Below are positions 1 to 8,461 of a stretch of DNA of 64,000 bases, in pieces; position 1 is the first letter of the stretch, and each line of letters starts with the position of its first letter. A model generated the notes under the pieces. The model worked only from the letters and a program-made list of their open reading frames with translations, did not search any database and was not told the origin of the DNA. Both the position numbers and the translations under genes were made by a program. Origin of the DNA: Streptomyces noursei (GTDB taxonomy: Bacteria; Actinomycetota; Actinomycetes; Streptomycetales; Streptomycetaceae); assembly GCF_016917755.1 (NCBI RefSeq), contig NZ_CP070326.1:3472001-3536000 (forward strand), written 5' to 3'.

Positions 1-855
1 CGTCGCTACCTGGTGCCGCAGATCGGCGTGAAGCGGCTGGAGACCTTGGGTGTCGCCGACGTACGCCGGATGCTCGCCGCCGTGCAACGCCAGGCGTCGG
101 CGGCCACGGCCAAGGAGTCGCACCGCGTCCTGCGATCGGCTCTCGCTGCCGCGTGCCGGGAGGAGCTGATCAGTCGGAACGTGGCGCAGTTGGTGCCCGC
201 TCCGCGCGTCCAGCCCAGGGAGTTGAAGCCGTGGACGCTGGACGAGACCATCGCATTCCTGGAGGCGGCCCGGGCGGATCCGCTGTACACGGCGTTCGTG
301 CTGGCCGTGACGCTGGGGCTTCGGCGGGGCGAGATCCTGGGGCTGCGCTGGTGCGACATCGAGTTGGGTCGCCGCACCCTTTCGGTCCGGACTCAGATCC
401 AGCGCGTGCAGAAGGAGCTGTACGCGGACTCCACCAAGAACCGTCGGAGCCGGACGATCCCCTTGCCGCTGATGTGCATCGCGCCCTTGCGGTGGCAGCG
501 CCTGCGGCAGCAGGCTCAGCGACTCGCCGCCGGAGACGACTGGTCGAACGACGGTGGCTACGTCTTCACGACACGCACAGGACGGCCGATCGAGCCCCGG
601 AACCTCAGCCGGTCCTTCGAGCGGATCGGGCAGGCCGCGGGCCTGCCGCGGATCCGGCTGCACGACGCTCGGCACGGCTGCGCGTCCCTGTTGTTCGCCG
701 CCGGTGTCCCGCCGCGGGTCGTAATGGAGATCCTGGGTCACTCGCAGATCGCGGTGACCATGAACGTCTACACCCACGTCTCGGAGGACTCGCGGCGAGA
801 GGCGGTGGGGCACATGGACCGGCTCTTGCGGCGTCGTCGAGGGCGTCCGGAGTAG
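1..855 (+). CDS. Site-specific tyrosine integrase, 5' end outside window
   Basis: This is the C-terminal 284 codons of a phage/plasmid-type tyrosine recombinase; the reading frame is open from base 1, so the start lies upstream. The visible part covers the end of the SAM-like core-binding domain and the whole catalytic domain. The catalytic set is present: Arg in LRRGEILGLRW, the H-x-x-R box (LHDARH), the GHS histidine and the terminal tyrosine in VYTHV. Family members are usually about 380-400 residues, so roughly 100 residues are missing. The gene runs towards a tRNA-Val 63 bp downstream, with its stop facing the tRNA 3' end, as in actinomycete integrative elements (AICEs) and prophages. 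I infer it mediates integration and excision of an element lying to the left. Nothing suggests it is inactive. Confidence 0.9.
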   Translation, partial: RRYLVPQIGVKRLETLGVADVRRMLAAVQRQASAATAKESHRVLRSALAAACREELISRNVAQLVPAPRVQPRELKPWTLDETIAFLEAARADPLYTAFVLAVTLGLRRGEILGLRWCDIELGRRTLSVRTQIQRVQKELYADSTKNRRSRTIPLPLMCIAPLRWQRLRQQAQRLAAGDDWSNDGGYVFTTRTGRPIEPRNLSRSFERIGQAAGLPRIRLHDARHGCASLLFAAGVPPRVVMEILGHSQIAVTMNVYTHVSEDSRREAVGHMDRLLRRRRGRPE

Positions 856-879
856 GGACTGCCGTCAAGTTCTACCGTC

Positions 880-915
880 AACGCCCCCGTGGAGAGATCT
901 CCGCGGGGGCGTTTT
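880..915 (+). terminator. Rho-independent terminator after integrase
   Basis: AACGCCCCCG and CGGGGGCGTT pair with an inner GGAGA/TCTCC stem, and the right arm runs into a short T tract (912-915). It lies 25 bp after the integrase stop and just before the tRNA 3' end, so it may serve both strands. Confidence 0.8.
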
Positions 916-918
916 GAC

Positions 919-955
919 TGGTGGGCACAGACGGATTTGAACCGCCGACATCTGC
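919..955. other. Putative attachment-site half at tRNA 3' end
   Basis: Elements using tRNA sites usually recombine within the 3' half of the tRNA, from the T-loop to the CCA end, and restore an intact tRNA at one junction. Here an intact tRNA sits at the integrase-proximal junction. The exact core cannot be set because the matching copy at the other end is outside the window. Confidence 0.3.
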
Positions 956-993
956 TTTGTAAGAGCAGCGCTCTACCGCTGAGCTATGCGCCC
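919..993 (-). tRNA. tRNA-Val, anticodon TAC
   Basis: Read on the minus strand, the 5' end is GGGCGCA and pairs with TGTGCCC at the 3' end, followed by discriminator A and an encoded CCA (919-921). The D stem GCTC/GAGC, the anticodon stem CTGCT/AGCAG with loop CTTACAA, and the T arm with TTCAAAT are all intact. The anticodon in that loop is TAC, which reads valine GUA codons. The integrase ends next to the 3' end of this tRNA, which makes it the probable chromosomal insertion site. Confidence 0.93.
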
Positions 994-1180
994 TGGCCGA
1001 GCCGACAGACTACCTTGCCCTGGGGCCGGGACCGCAAACCCGGGCCAGGGGGGCGGGCGAGCGTGCGGCGGGTGGTCGACGGGCGGGGTGGGGCGGGCGT
1101 GAACTCACCGGTCGGGATGTTCGTTGGGCCGGGTGGGAGAATGTCAGCCGGTCCTGGGGCGATCCGATCGGGAGAGGGAT

Positions 1181-2590
1181 GTGACGGCGACACACATGCA
1201 GCCGCAGCCGCGGCCGTCCGGGCAGGGGAGCCGTCGTCGCAGCCGCGGGGGCCGGTTCGGCCGAGCGGTGCGGGAGACGGTGGGGCTCGTCCTGCTGCCG
1301 TTGCCGCTGCTGGTGGCGGTGGCACCGATGGCGTTCGCCGGGGGTGGCACCCGGCGCTGGTTCGGGCGCGGGGAGAGCCAGCGAGCCGATGCCCAGGCCG
1401 CGAAGGACGCCGCCGCGGCGGCGTTCTACGAGCTCGACACCGCCCATCGCGACCTGCGGATCTCGGTGGAGACGATCACCGCTGTCGACGACTCCCAGCG
1501 GGCCCGGCAGGCCGCGGCGGAGTACGAGAGCTTCGGGCAGCGGATCGACCAGGTCAGCCAGGGGTACATCACCGCGGTCGACTCGCATGATCTCGACCGG
1601 GACGACATCGACGGCACCGCGCTCGCGCGGGCGCGGGCCGATCTGACCCGGGCGCGGGAGGAGCTGGAGCGGGTCCGCGGGGAGCTGGACTGGTTCGCAC
1701 AGAGCCTCGCGCCGCTGCTGGAGAACGCCGAGACCCAGCTGGCACGGGTGGCCCCGGCCGTGGAGCAGGCCCGGCAGGCGCTGCTGGCGGCGAGCAACGG
1801 GCTGGACGCGGTCCGGGCGCAGGGCCTGCGGGCGGACGACCTCGCGGCCCGGCTGGCGGCGCTCGGCCCGGAGCTGACCCGGCTGAACCAAGGGGCCGCG
1901 CAGCACGGCGTACCGGACACGATCCGACGTGCGGAGGACGTGCAGCGGCAGGCCGGGGCGATCCGGTCGGAGGCCGAGCGGCTGCCGGCGACGGCCGCGG
2001 AGATCGACAAGCGGCTGGTGTCGCTGCGCACCCGCGCGGAGGCGATCACCACCCGCGCCCAGCAGGTCGCCCCGGTCCTCAGCGAGTTGCGGCGGCGCTA
2101 CAGCGCGGCGTGCTGGCAGGACCTCCAGAAGGTGCCGGAGCAGGCGGTGGACTCCGTCGAGCAGGCCCGGACGGCGCTGCAGGAGGCCGGGCAGGCCCGC
2201 GCGGAGCAGCGCTGGGCGGACGCCACCAGCCGGCTGGCGACCGTGCGGGCGCTGCTCAACACCACCGACGAGGCGGTGTCGGCGGCCGGCGACCGGCTGC
2301 GGCGGCTGGACGCGGTGGCGGCCGACCGGCAGCAGGAGGTCGAGCGGACCCGCTTCGCGCTCCGGGACGCGCAGCGGCTGGCGATGGCCGGGCGCAGCAC
2401 GCCCGACCCCCGGCACGCCGGGCCGCTGGACGAGGCGGTGGCGCGGTTGGACCGCGCGGTCGCGGGCCTGGAGGGACGGCATCCGGACTGGTGGCACTTC
2501 CTGACCGAGACCGAGGCGGTACGGGAGACGGCGGCGCGGGTGGTGCAGGAGATCCGCGACCAGCGGGGCGGGGCGACGACCGGCCGCTGA
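1181..2590 (+). CDS. Membrane-anchored coiled-coil protein of unknown function
   Basis: A 469-residue protein. The GTG start at 1181 is chosen because GGGAGAGG ends three bases upstream; an ATG at 1196 is the alternative. A basic, Arg-rich N-terminus precedes one hydrophobic segment (about residues 34-54, ending in VAPMAFAG). The remaining 400 or so residues are rich in Ala, Arg, Glu and Gln and read as long amphipathic helices, so a coiled coil is likely. No catalytic motif was recognised. The topology suggests a membrane anchor with a large coiled-coil domain. The neighbours give no functional clue. It could be a scaffold or envelope protein, but that is a guess. Confidence 0.75.
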   Translation: MTATHMQPQPRPSGQGSRRRSRGGRFGRAVRETVGLVLLPLPLLVAVAPMAFAGGGTRRWFGRGESQRADAQAAKDAAAAAFYELDTAHRDLRISVETITAVDDSQRARQAAAEYESFGQRIDQVSQGYITAVDSHDLDRDDIDGTALARARADLTRAREELERVRGELDWFAQSLAPLLENAETQLARVAPAVEQARQALLAASNGLDAVRAQGLRADDLAARLAALGPELTRLNQGAAQHGVPDTIRRAEDVQRQAGAIRSEAERLPATAAEIDKRLVSLRTRAEAITTRAQQVAPVLSELRRRYSAACWQDLQKVPEQAVDSVEQARTALQEAGQARAEQRWADATSRLATVRALLNTTDEAVSAAGDRLRRLDAVAADRQQEVERTRFALRDAQRLAMAGRSTPDPRHAGPLDEAVARLDRAVAGLEGRHPDWWHFLTETEAVRETAARVVQEIRDQRGGATTGR

Positions 2591-2817
2591 GGCCGGCGGG
2601 CGGTCTCCGGAGACCATCGGTCCGCCGCCGGGGAGTCACCGGTCCACCGCCGGGCCGCCGTCCGGTCCCTGTCCAGGGCCTTCCCCCTCCCCTACCCTCC
2701 CCCTTCTTGTCCCTATCACCTCTCGTTCCGCGATGGCATGAAATGTCGCCTTGGCGGATGCTGGAGTCCTGGAGTGAGTACGGCCCAGGCTGCTCATCCG
2801 CGCGAAGGAGGCCGGAC

Positions 2818-3618
2818 ATGGCTGCTACCGGTGCAACCGACCACGTGCTGCACGGGCCCGCTAACCCCCTCCGCCGGTTCAGGCGGCGGCGCACCCAGTT
2901 CAACGAGCATCTGCCCGTGGACCACCGGCTGAGCCGGGTCTACCGCATCGGTGCGGGAGTGATGGGGCTGGTGCTGGTCGCGTTCGGCATCCTCGGTCTG
3001 ACCCATCACATCGGGTTCTTCGACACCGGCGGCTCGACCGTGGCGGGGCTGAACACCAACGGCTCGCTCAGCGTGCTCTCGATCGTCGTCGGCGCGATCC
3101 TCTTCGCCGGCATGGTGATCGGCGGGAACTTCGCCTCCACCCTGAACATCGTGCTCGGCGGGCTCTTCCTGCTGAGCGGATTCGTGAACCTGGCGCTGCT
3201 GCAGACCGACGCCAACTTCCTCGCCTTCAAGATCCAGAACGTTCTGTTCAGCTTCGTGGTGGGGGTGCTCCTGCTGGTGTTCGGGATGTACGGGCGGGTC
3301 AGCGGCGGACTGTCGCACGACAACCCCTACTGGCGCGCCCGGCACCCGGAGGAGGCCGAACGCTTCGAGCGCGGCGAGCTGCACCCGGTGTCCGGGATGA
3401 CGGCCGGCCGGCAGTCGGCGCGGGTGCGGATGCAGGGCGCCTGGCACGGCGGGATCGGCTCGCTGGGCCCGGGCACCAGCCGCACCGGCCCGCACCCCCG
3501 GCACGCCGCCGCCCGCGTCGAAAAGGGCCCGGGCGCGCTCACGGCGGGCACCGGGACGGAGAAGAAGGGCGCGGGGCCGGGCGGCGCGCCCCCGGCCGGC
3601 AGCGCCGAGGAGCTGTGA
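2818..3618 (+). CDS. DUF4383 family membrane protein
   Basis: 266 residues. The ATG at 2818 is preceded by a strong GAAGGAGG site. After a cytoplasmic-looking basic N-terminus (RRFRRRR), there are four hydrophobic segments: around residues 43-62 (MGLVLVAFGILGL), 79-98 (LSVLSIVVGAILFAG), 105-125 and 139-160 (VVGVLLLVFGMYGRVSGG). This four-helix arrangement with conserved glycines matches the DUF4383 family of actinobacterial membrane proteins. The C-terminal 90 residues are hydrophilic and low in complexity (Gly, Ala, Pro, Lys). Function in the family is unknown. It stands alone between unrelated genes. Confidence 0.8.
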   Translation: MAATGATDHVLHGPANPLRRFRRRRTQFNEHLPVDHRLSRVYRIGAGVMGLVLVAFGILGLTHHIGFFDTGGSTVAGLNTNGSLSVLSIVVGAILFAGMVIGGNFASTLNIVLGGLFLLSGFVNLALLQTDANFLAFKIQNVLFSFVVGVLLLVFGMYGRVSGGLSHDNPYWRARHPEEAERFERGELHPVSGMTAGRQSARVRMQGAWHGGIGSLGPGTSRTGPHPRHAAARVEKGPGALTAGTGTEKKGAGPGGAPPAGSAEEL

Positions 3619-3805
3619 GGGGACGACGGGGACGGAACGGCAAGGAGTGGTGAGTCGGACGGCGGAACTTCAGGGCGTACCGAGGCGGGGTCGTGTGCTC
3701 GGTACGCCCTGACGGCTGCGGGGCGGGCCGACCGGCGACCGACGGGAGCGCCGACCGGCAGGCGGAGTACGGGATCCCGGGAGTACCGGGCATGTGGGAG
3801 CGACC

Positions 3806-4510
3806 ATGGGGCAGTTGGGCAATCCGGCGTCGCAGGCGGGGCACGGGCTACACGGAGCGGCCGTCGAGGCGCTCGCCAAGCGGATCTTCGAGGGCAGTTA
3901 CGGCGAGGGCGAAGTCCTGGCCATGCCGGAGCTGATGGCGGAGCTGGAGGTCAGCCAGACCGTGCTGCGCGAGGCGGTGAAGGTGCTGACCACCAAGGGC
4001 CTGCTCGCCACCCGCCAGAACCACGGCACCTATGTGCGGCCCCGGGAGGAGTGGAACCTCCTCGACTCCGACGTACTGCGCTGGAAGCTCGCGGCCGGCG
4101 CCTCGTCCGACTTCTTCGCCGACATGCTCGAACTCCGCCGGTCCATCGAACCCGCGGCGGCCGCCCTGGCCGCCGAGCGCCGTACCGACGACGACCTGGA
4201 CGCCCTGAACGCCGCGCTGACCGCGATGTCGGCGACCGAGGACGATCCCGTGCTGCTCGTGCGCGCCGACGCCTCCTTCCACACCGCGATGCTGCTCGCC
4301 TCCAACAACCGCTTCTACGCGCAGATGCACCGGGTGATCGTGCCCGTGATCATCCAGCGCGGCCGCCAGGTGTACGCGTCCGGCGATGCCTTCGAGCACC
4401 CGTACGGCGTCCATGCGGCGGTGGCCGAGGCCGTCCGGGACCGGGACCTGGACGGGGCGTACATGGCGATGCTGGAGCTGCTCGACAAGTCGGCGCGCGA
4501 GCATCCGTAG
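3806..4510 (+). CDS. FadR-subfamily GntR transcriptional regulator
   Basis: 234 residues. An N-terminal winged-helix GntR domain (about 15-80; LEVSQTVLREAVKVL is the recognition region) is followed by an all-helical FCD ligand domain (about 90-225) with the usual Asp/His metal-ligand pattern, including HTAMLLASNN and HPYGVHAAVAEAV. The ATG at 3806 is favoured over the GTG at 3794 because GTGGGAG lies five bases upstream. It precedes, on the same strand, a galactonate-dehydratase-like gene and a PfkB kinase remnant, so I infer a DgoR-like repressor that senses a sugar acid or its KDG(al) derivative. The ligand cannot be read from sequence. Confidence 0.85.
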   Translation: MGQLGNPASQAGHGLHGAAVEALAKRIFEGSYGEGEVLAMPELMAELEVSQTVLREAVKVLTTKGLLATRQNHGTYVRPREEWNLLDSDVLRWKLAAGASSDFFADMLELRRSIEPAAAALAAERRTDDDLDALNAALTAMSATEDDPVLLVRADASFHTAMLLASNNRFYAQMHRVIVPVIIQRGRQVYASGDAFEHPYGVHAAVAEAVRDRDLDGAYMAMLELLDKSAREHP

Positions 4511-4631
4511 CGCGGGACCGGGGCAAGGGCGGTCGGCGAGGGGCCGGGGACGCCGGGCGCGGGTAGACCGGGTCGTACGGAGGGGCGGGCGCCCCTCGAC
4601 GGACCCGCGACGGAAGGACGGTCCCCGCGCC

Positions 4632-5792
4632 ATGGCCGGATCCCCGAAGATCACCCGCATCGAGACCTTCCTCGCCCCGCCGCGCTGGCTGTTCGTCCGG
4701 GTGGAGACCGACGACGGCGTCGCGGGCTGGGGCGAGCCGGTGGTCGAGGGGCGGGCCGAGCCGGTCCGGGCGGCCGTGGCGGTGCTGGCGGAACACCTCC
4801 TCGGGCAGGACCCGGCGCGCATCGAGGACCACTGGCAGGTGATGACCAAGGGGGGCTTCTACCGGGGCGGCCCGGTGCTCTCCTCCGCCGTAGCCGGCCT
4901 GGACCAGGCGCTGTGGGACATCAAGGGGAAGCGCTGCGGGCTCCCCGTCCACCAGTTGCTGGGCGGGCCGGTGCGCGATCGGGTGCGGGCCTATGCCTGG
5001 GTCGGTGGCGACGAGCCGGCGGAGATCCGGGACGCGCTGGCCGCGCAGATCGAGGCGGGCTTCACCGCCGTGAAGATGAACGGCTGCGGGCGGATGTCCC
5101 CGCTGGCGACCCGGGCGGAGGTGCGCGCCTGCCTGCGCCGCGCCGAGACCGCCCGTGAAGTCCTCGGCGACGAGCGGGACTTCGCCCTCGATTTCCATGG
5201 CCGCGTCTCCCCCTCCAACGCCCGCAGGCTGCTGCCGCTGCTGGCGGAGTACGCGCCGCTGTTCGCCGAGGAGCCCGTCCTCCCCGAGCAGGTGGAGGCC
5301 CTCCCCGGCCTCGTCGCCGCGTCCGGCGTTCCGCTCGCACTCGGTGAACGTCTCTACACCCGCCGCGAGTTCCTGGCTCCGCTCCGGGCCGGGGTCGCGG
5401 TGGTGCAACCCGACGTCTCGCATGCCGGCGGGATCTCCGAACTGCGCCGGATCGCCGCCCTGGCGGAGACCTACGGGGCGCATCTCGCCCCGCACTGCCC
5501 GCTCGGCCCGGTCGCCCTCGCCGCCAGTCTCCAAGTGGCGTTCACCACCCCGAACTTCCTCATCCAGGAGCAGTCCCTGGGCATCCACTACCACCGGGGC
5601 GCCGAGCTGCTGGACTACGTCGTGGACTCCGCGCCGTTCCGCTTCGACCGCGGCGCGCTGCTGCGGACGGACCGCCCGGGGCTCGGGGTGGAGGTGGACG
5701 AGGCGGCCGTCCGGGCGGCGGACGCGGCGGGCGGCCACACCTGGCGGAACCCGGTCTGGCGGTACGAGGACGGCGCGTTCGCCGAATGGTGA
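4632..5792 (+). CDS. dgoD: Mandelate racemase/muconate lactonizing enzyme; galactonate dehydratase-like
   Basis: 386 residues, close to the 382 of E. coli DgoD. An N-terminal capping domain (about 1-120) precedes a TIM barrel with the enolase-superfamily acid/base and metal residues: DFHGR (metal Asp and catalytic His), EEPVLPE and GERLYTR (metal Glu), PDVSHAGG, and a late His in HCPLGP. The predicted reaction is Mg-dependent dehydration of D-galactonate, or a related aldonate, to 2-keto-3-deoxygalactonate. It lies between a FadR-type regulator and a KDG-kinase-like remnant, the order expected for a De Ley-Doudoroff-type branch. With the kinase broken and no aldolase in view, the pathway may be incomplete here. 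Substrate is inferred from similarity and context. Confidence 0.8.
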   Translation: MAGSPKITRIETFLAPPRWLFVRVETDDGVAGWGEPVVEGRAEPVRAAVAVLAEHLLGQDPARIEDHWQVMTKGGFYRGGPVLSSAVAGLDQALWDIKGKRCGLPVHQLLGGPVRDRVRAYAWVGGDEPAEIRDALAAQIEAGFTAVKMNGCGRMSPLATRAEVRACLRRAETAREVLGDERDFALDFHGRVSPSNARRLLPLLAEYAPLFAEEPVLPEQVEALPGLVAASGVPLALGERLYTRREFLAPLRAGVAVVQPDVSHAGGISELRRIAALAETYGAHLAPHCPLGPVALAASLQVAFTTPNFLIQEQSLGIHYHRGAELLDYVVDSAPFRFDRGALLRTDRPGLGVEVDEAAVRAADAAGGHTWRNPVWRYEDGAFAEW

Positions 5793-5893
5793 CGGGCGCC
5801 CGGACGGCGGCGGTACGGGGCGAGGCCGTCCGTCGGCGCGCCGCGTGGCAGGGTGGCGGCGACGCACCGTTCGCACGCCCCAGGAGAGGACAC

Positions 5894-6599
5894 GTGGACG
5901 CCACCGCACAGGACGACACCAGGACACCGGACGGCACCGGGACACCGCCCGGGCCGGCCGGTCCCGACGTGCTCACCTTCGGGGAGACCATGGTGGCGCT
6001 GCGCGGCGACGGCCCATTGAAGCTCGGCGGCACCCTGCGGGTCTCGGTCGCCGGCGCGGAGAGCAACGTCGCGATCGGCCTGGCCCGGCTCGGCCACCGC
6101 GTGCACTGGACCGGTGCGGTCGGCGCGGACGAGGCCGGGGGAACTGGTGCTGCGGACGCTGCGGGCCGAGGGTGTCGAGGTGCTGCGCGGCTGGCTGCCC
6201 TCCGTGGACCTGCTGATCGCCTCCGGCGACGAGCTGCCGCTGTGTCTGCCGGGGCCGGCCGGCGACCCCGCCGAGGACGCCGCCCGGCTGCTGGCCCTGG
6301 GCGTCCGCGAGGTGGTGCTGACGCACGGCGCGGACGGCGCGACGGCGTTCACCGGTGCGGACGGCCCGCACCACCAACCCGCCGTCCCCGTCCGGGCGGT
6401 GGACCCGGTGGGCGCCGGCGACGCCTTCGTGGCGGGGTACCTCTCGGCGCTGCTGGACGGCGCGGACCTCGCCGGGCGGCTGGCGCGGGCGGCCACCACC
6501 GGCGCGTTCGCCGCCGCCTCCCGGGGCGACTGGGAGGGCGCGCCGACCCGCGCGGAGCTGTCCCTGCTGGGCGCGCCGCCGGGCACCGTGGTGCGCTGA
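5894..6599 (+). pseudogene. Broken PfkB-family sugar kinase (KDG kinase-like)
   Basis: The GTG start (5894) follows AGGAGAGGA. The first part reads as a PfkB kinase: TFGETMVALR, then AGAESNVAIGLARLG. The frame then shifts by +1 at a run of five G (6137-6141); with four G the sequence would continue as the expected DEAGELVLRTLRAEGV. After that the protein jumps directly from RAEGVEV to LLIASGDELPL, skipping about 90-100 residues that family members have in between, including the sugar-contact strand and part of the Rossmann core. The C-terminal half keeps the GAGD anion-hole and catalytic Asp motif (VGAGDAFVAGY). Two independent lesions make an active kinase unlikely. It follows dgoD and was probably its KDG(al) kinase partner. 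Confidence 0.85.
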
Positions 6600-6681
6600 C
6601 CGCGGGCGCGGCGGGGCCCGGCCGGCGGCCCGGACCCGACGGGCACCCCCGAACCGCGGCCGTGCCCCGTAATCTGTGGCC

Positions 6682-6894
6682 ATGCCCCGTTACGAATACC
6701 GCTGCCGCCCCTGTGGGACCACCTTCGAGCTGAACCGGCCGATGGCCGAGTCGTCCGCCCCGGCCGCCTGCCCGGAGGGCCACCAGGACACCGTGAAGCT
6801 GCTCTCCACCGTCGCCGTCGGAGGGACCGCGGCCGCGCCGGCCGCGCCGCGCGGCGGAGGCGGCGGCTGCTGCGGGGGCGGCTGCTGCGGCTGA
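6682..6894 (+). CDS. FmdB-family zinc ribbon protein with Cys-rich tail
   Basis: 70 residues. It starts with the FmdB signature MPRYEYRC, with Cys8 and Cys11 forming the first zinc knuckle. The second knuckle is ACPEGH, a Cys-x3-His arrangement rather than the usual Cys-x2-Cys. The protein ends in a Gly/Cys tail (GGCCGGGCCG). A TAATCT hexamer at 6670-6675 lies six bases before the ATG and no Shine-Dalgarno is visible, so the transcript may be leaderless. The family was named after a formamidase-operon regulator, but its role is unclear in most bacteria. The Cys clusters suggest metal or redox binding. Confidence 0.85.
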   Translation: MPRYEYRCRPCGTTFELNRPMAESSAPAACPEGHQDTVKLLSTVAVGGTAAAPAAPRGGGGGCCGGGCCG

Positions 6895-6921
6895 CCGCGG
6901 CCCCGGGCCGTCGGACGGACC

Positions 6922-7581
6922 CTAGCGTCTGCGGGCCAGCGTCACCCCGTCGGCCACGGTGAGCAGCACGGCCTCCATGCGGGTGTCCGCCAGGACGTGG
7001 TCGTTGAACTCCCGGATCGCCAGGGCCGATCCGGTGGCCGCGGGGTCGACGACCGCGCCGTGGAACAGGACGTTGTCCGCGACCAGCAGGCCGCCGGGCC
7101 GCAGCCGCGGCACCAGCTCCTCCCAGTACGCGATGTAGCCGCTCTTGTCGGCGTCGAGGTAGACCAGGTCGATGTGCGGCTCGGCCGGCATCGCCCGGAG
7201 GGTCTCCAGCGCGGGCGCGATCCGCAGCCGGATCCGGTCCGCGACGCCGGCCTTCGCCCAGGCGTCCCGGCCGTGGGCGGTCCACTCCTCGGAGACGTCG
7301 CAGGCGGTCAGCGTCCCGCCTTCGGGCAGCGCCCGGGCCATGGCCAGGGTCGCGAAGCCGGTGAACGTGCCCACCTCGACCACATGCCGGGCTCCGGTCA
7401 GACGGACCAGGAAGGCCAGCAGCGACGCCTGTTCCGGTGCCGACAGCATCCCGGCCGCCTCGGGGAACCGCTCGCGGGTGAGGTCGGCGAGGTCCTGCAG
7501 TACGGGGTCCAGCGGTGGGTTGTGCGCCAATACGTAGTCGTACAGCTCCGGGGTGATCGGTGCGCTCTTGGGCTCTGCCAT
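6922..7581 (-). CDS. SAM-dependent O-methyltransferase, catechol-OMT type (class I)
   Basis: 219 residues. The ATG at 7581 has GGGAGGAG upstream. The Rossmann SAM-binding motif I is VVEVGTFTGFATLAMA (about residues 66-81). The acidic residue of motif II is in TACDVSEEW, and LVYLDADKSGY carries the metal-binding Asp typical of the methyltransferase-3 (caffeoyl-CoA/catechol OMT) family, followed by LLVADNVLFHG with the second metal site. It probably transfers a methyl group from SAM to a catechol-like hydroxyl with Mg2+. It stands alone, so the substrate is unknown. Confidence 0.88.
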   Translation of the reverse strand: MAEPKSAPITPELYDYVLAHNPPLDPVLQDLADLTRERFPEAAGMLSAPEQASLLAFLVRLTGARHVVEVGTFTGFATLAMARALPEGGTLTACDVSEEWTAHGRDAWAKAGVADRIRLRIAPALETLRAMPAEPHIDLVYLDADKSGYIAYWEELVPRLRPGGLLVADNVLFHGAVVDPAATGSALAIREFNDHVLADTRMEAVLLTVADGVTLARRR

Positions 7582-7630
7582 GTGCTCTCCTCCCAGTCGC
7601 GGGCAGCCTATTGCGGGCACCCGCGGGGTG

Positions 7631-8461
7631 TCACCAGGCTCGCCCCGGGGCCGTGACGCCGTCCAGGAAGGCGCGGGCGATCATCTCTCCGGCGGCCACT
7701 CCCCGTTCGTCGAGCGCGGTGACGTGCGGGGCCCGCCAGCCGGTGTCGGCCAGTTCGCCGTGGCCCGGGCGCCAGCCGCGGTCCGCGGCCAGCAGCAGGT
7801 CGGTGTCGAGCAGCGAGTCGCCGGCCGCGAGGATCCCGGGGGCGCCGGTGCGGCGGGCCACCTCGGCCACCGCGGCGCTCTTGGTGAGCGGCCGGGGAAC
7901 GGCGTAGATCTTGCGGCCCTGGAGGGAGACCGTCCAGCCGCGCGGCTCGGCCCAGGCGGCCAGGTCCTTCACCCAGGTCTCCGGGAGCAGGGACCGTTCC
8001 ACGACGAGGTAGGCGAAGAGGTCCTCGGCGGTCCGCTCGCTGCGCAGCCAGGCCGGGTCGGCGGTGCGGACCAGGTGCGCGCGGATCTCGTCCAGCGGCG
8101 CGCACTGGGCGGCGAGCCGGGCGGCGACGGTGCGCTGCCAGTCCGGGTCGGACTCGCCCCGGACGAGCAGGTGGCCACCGTTGGCGCAGACCGCGAACTC
8201 CGGCGGCGGGCCGGGGAGACGGATGCGCCGGTACTGCTCGCGGGTGCGGGTGGTGGCCGGTACGAAGGTGGTGCGCCGGGCCAGTTCGGTGAGCAGCGCG
8301 GCGGCCGTCTCGGTCAGGTAGGAGAGCGGCCGGCCCTCGTAGATCTCGACGCACAGCAGCCGGGGGGCCGCGGCGTCGGGGCCGGTGAGGTACAGCGCGG
8401 CGGCCGAGTAGATCAGGGTGCGGTCGAGGTCGCTGGCGACCAGCGGTGCGGACGTGGTCAT
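7631..8461 (-). CDS. HAD-superfamily hydrolase of the Ter-associated biosynthetic module
   Basis: 276 residues. HAD motif I is SDLDRTL, with the nucleophile Asp11 and acid/base Asp13; the late motif IAAGDSLLDTDLL carries the metal-binding acids. The cap resembles sucrose-phosphatase-like HADs. The start codon shares one base with the stop of the upstream PRTase gene (TGATG), so translation is probably coupled. Comparative genomics of ter systems (Anantharaman, Iyer and Aravind) describes an HAD phosphatase linked to PRTase, TRSP and CitE-like genes and proposes that together they make a nucleoside-like metabolite. This gene fits the dephosphorylation step. The substrate is unknown. Confidence 0.85.
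   Translation of the reverse strand: MTTSAPLVASDLDRTLIYSAAALYLTGPDAAAPRLLCVEIYEGRPLSYLTETAAALLTELARRTTFVPATTRTREQYRRIRLPGPPPEFAVCANGGHLLVRGESDPDWQRTVAARLAAQCAPLDEIRAHLVRTADPAWLRSERTAEDLFAYLVVERSLLPETWVKDLAAWAEPRGWTVSLQGRKIYAVPRPLTKSAAVAEVARRTGAPGILAAGDSLLDTDLLLAADRGWRPGHGELADTGWRAPHVTALDERGVAAGEMIARAFLDGVTAPGRAW

Noticed and set aside
5894..6599. Sequencing error as the sole cause of the kinase frameshift
   Set aside because: An extra G could be an error, but the missing block of about 90-100 residues is independent of it, so the gene is still broken.
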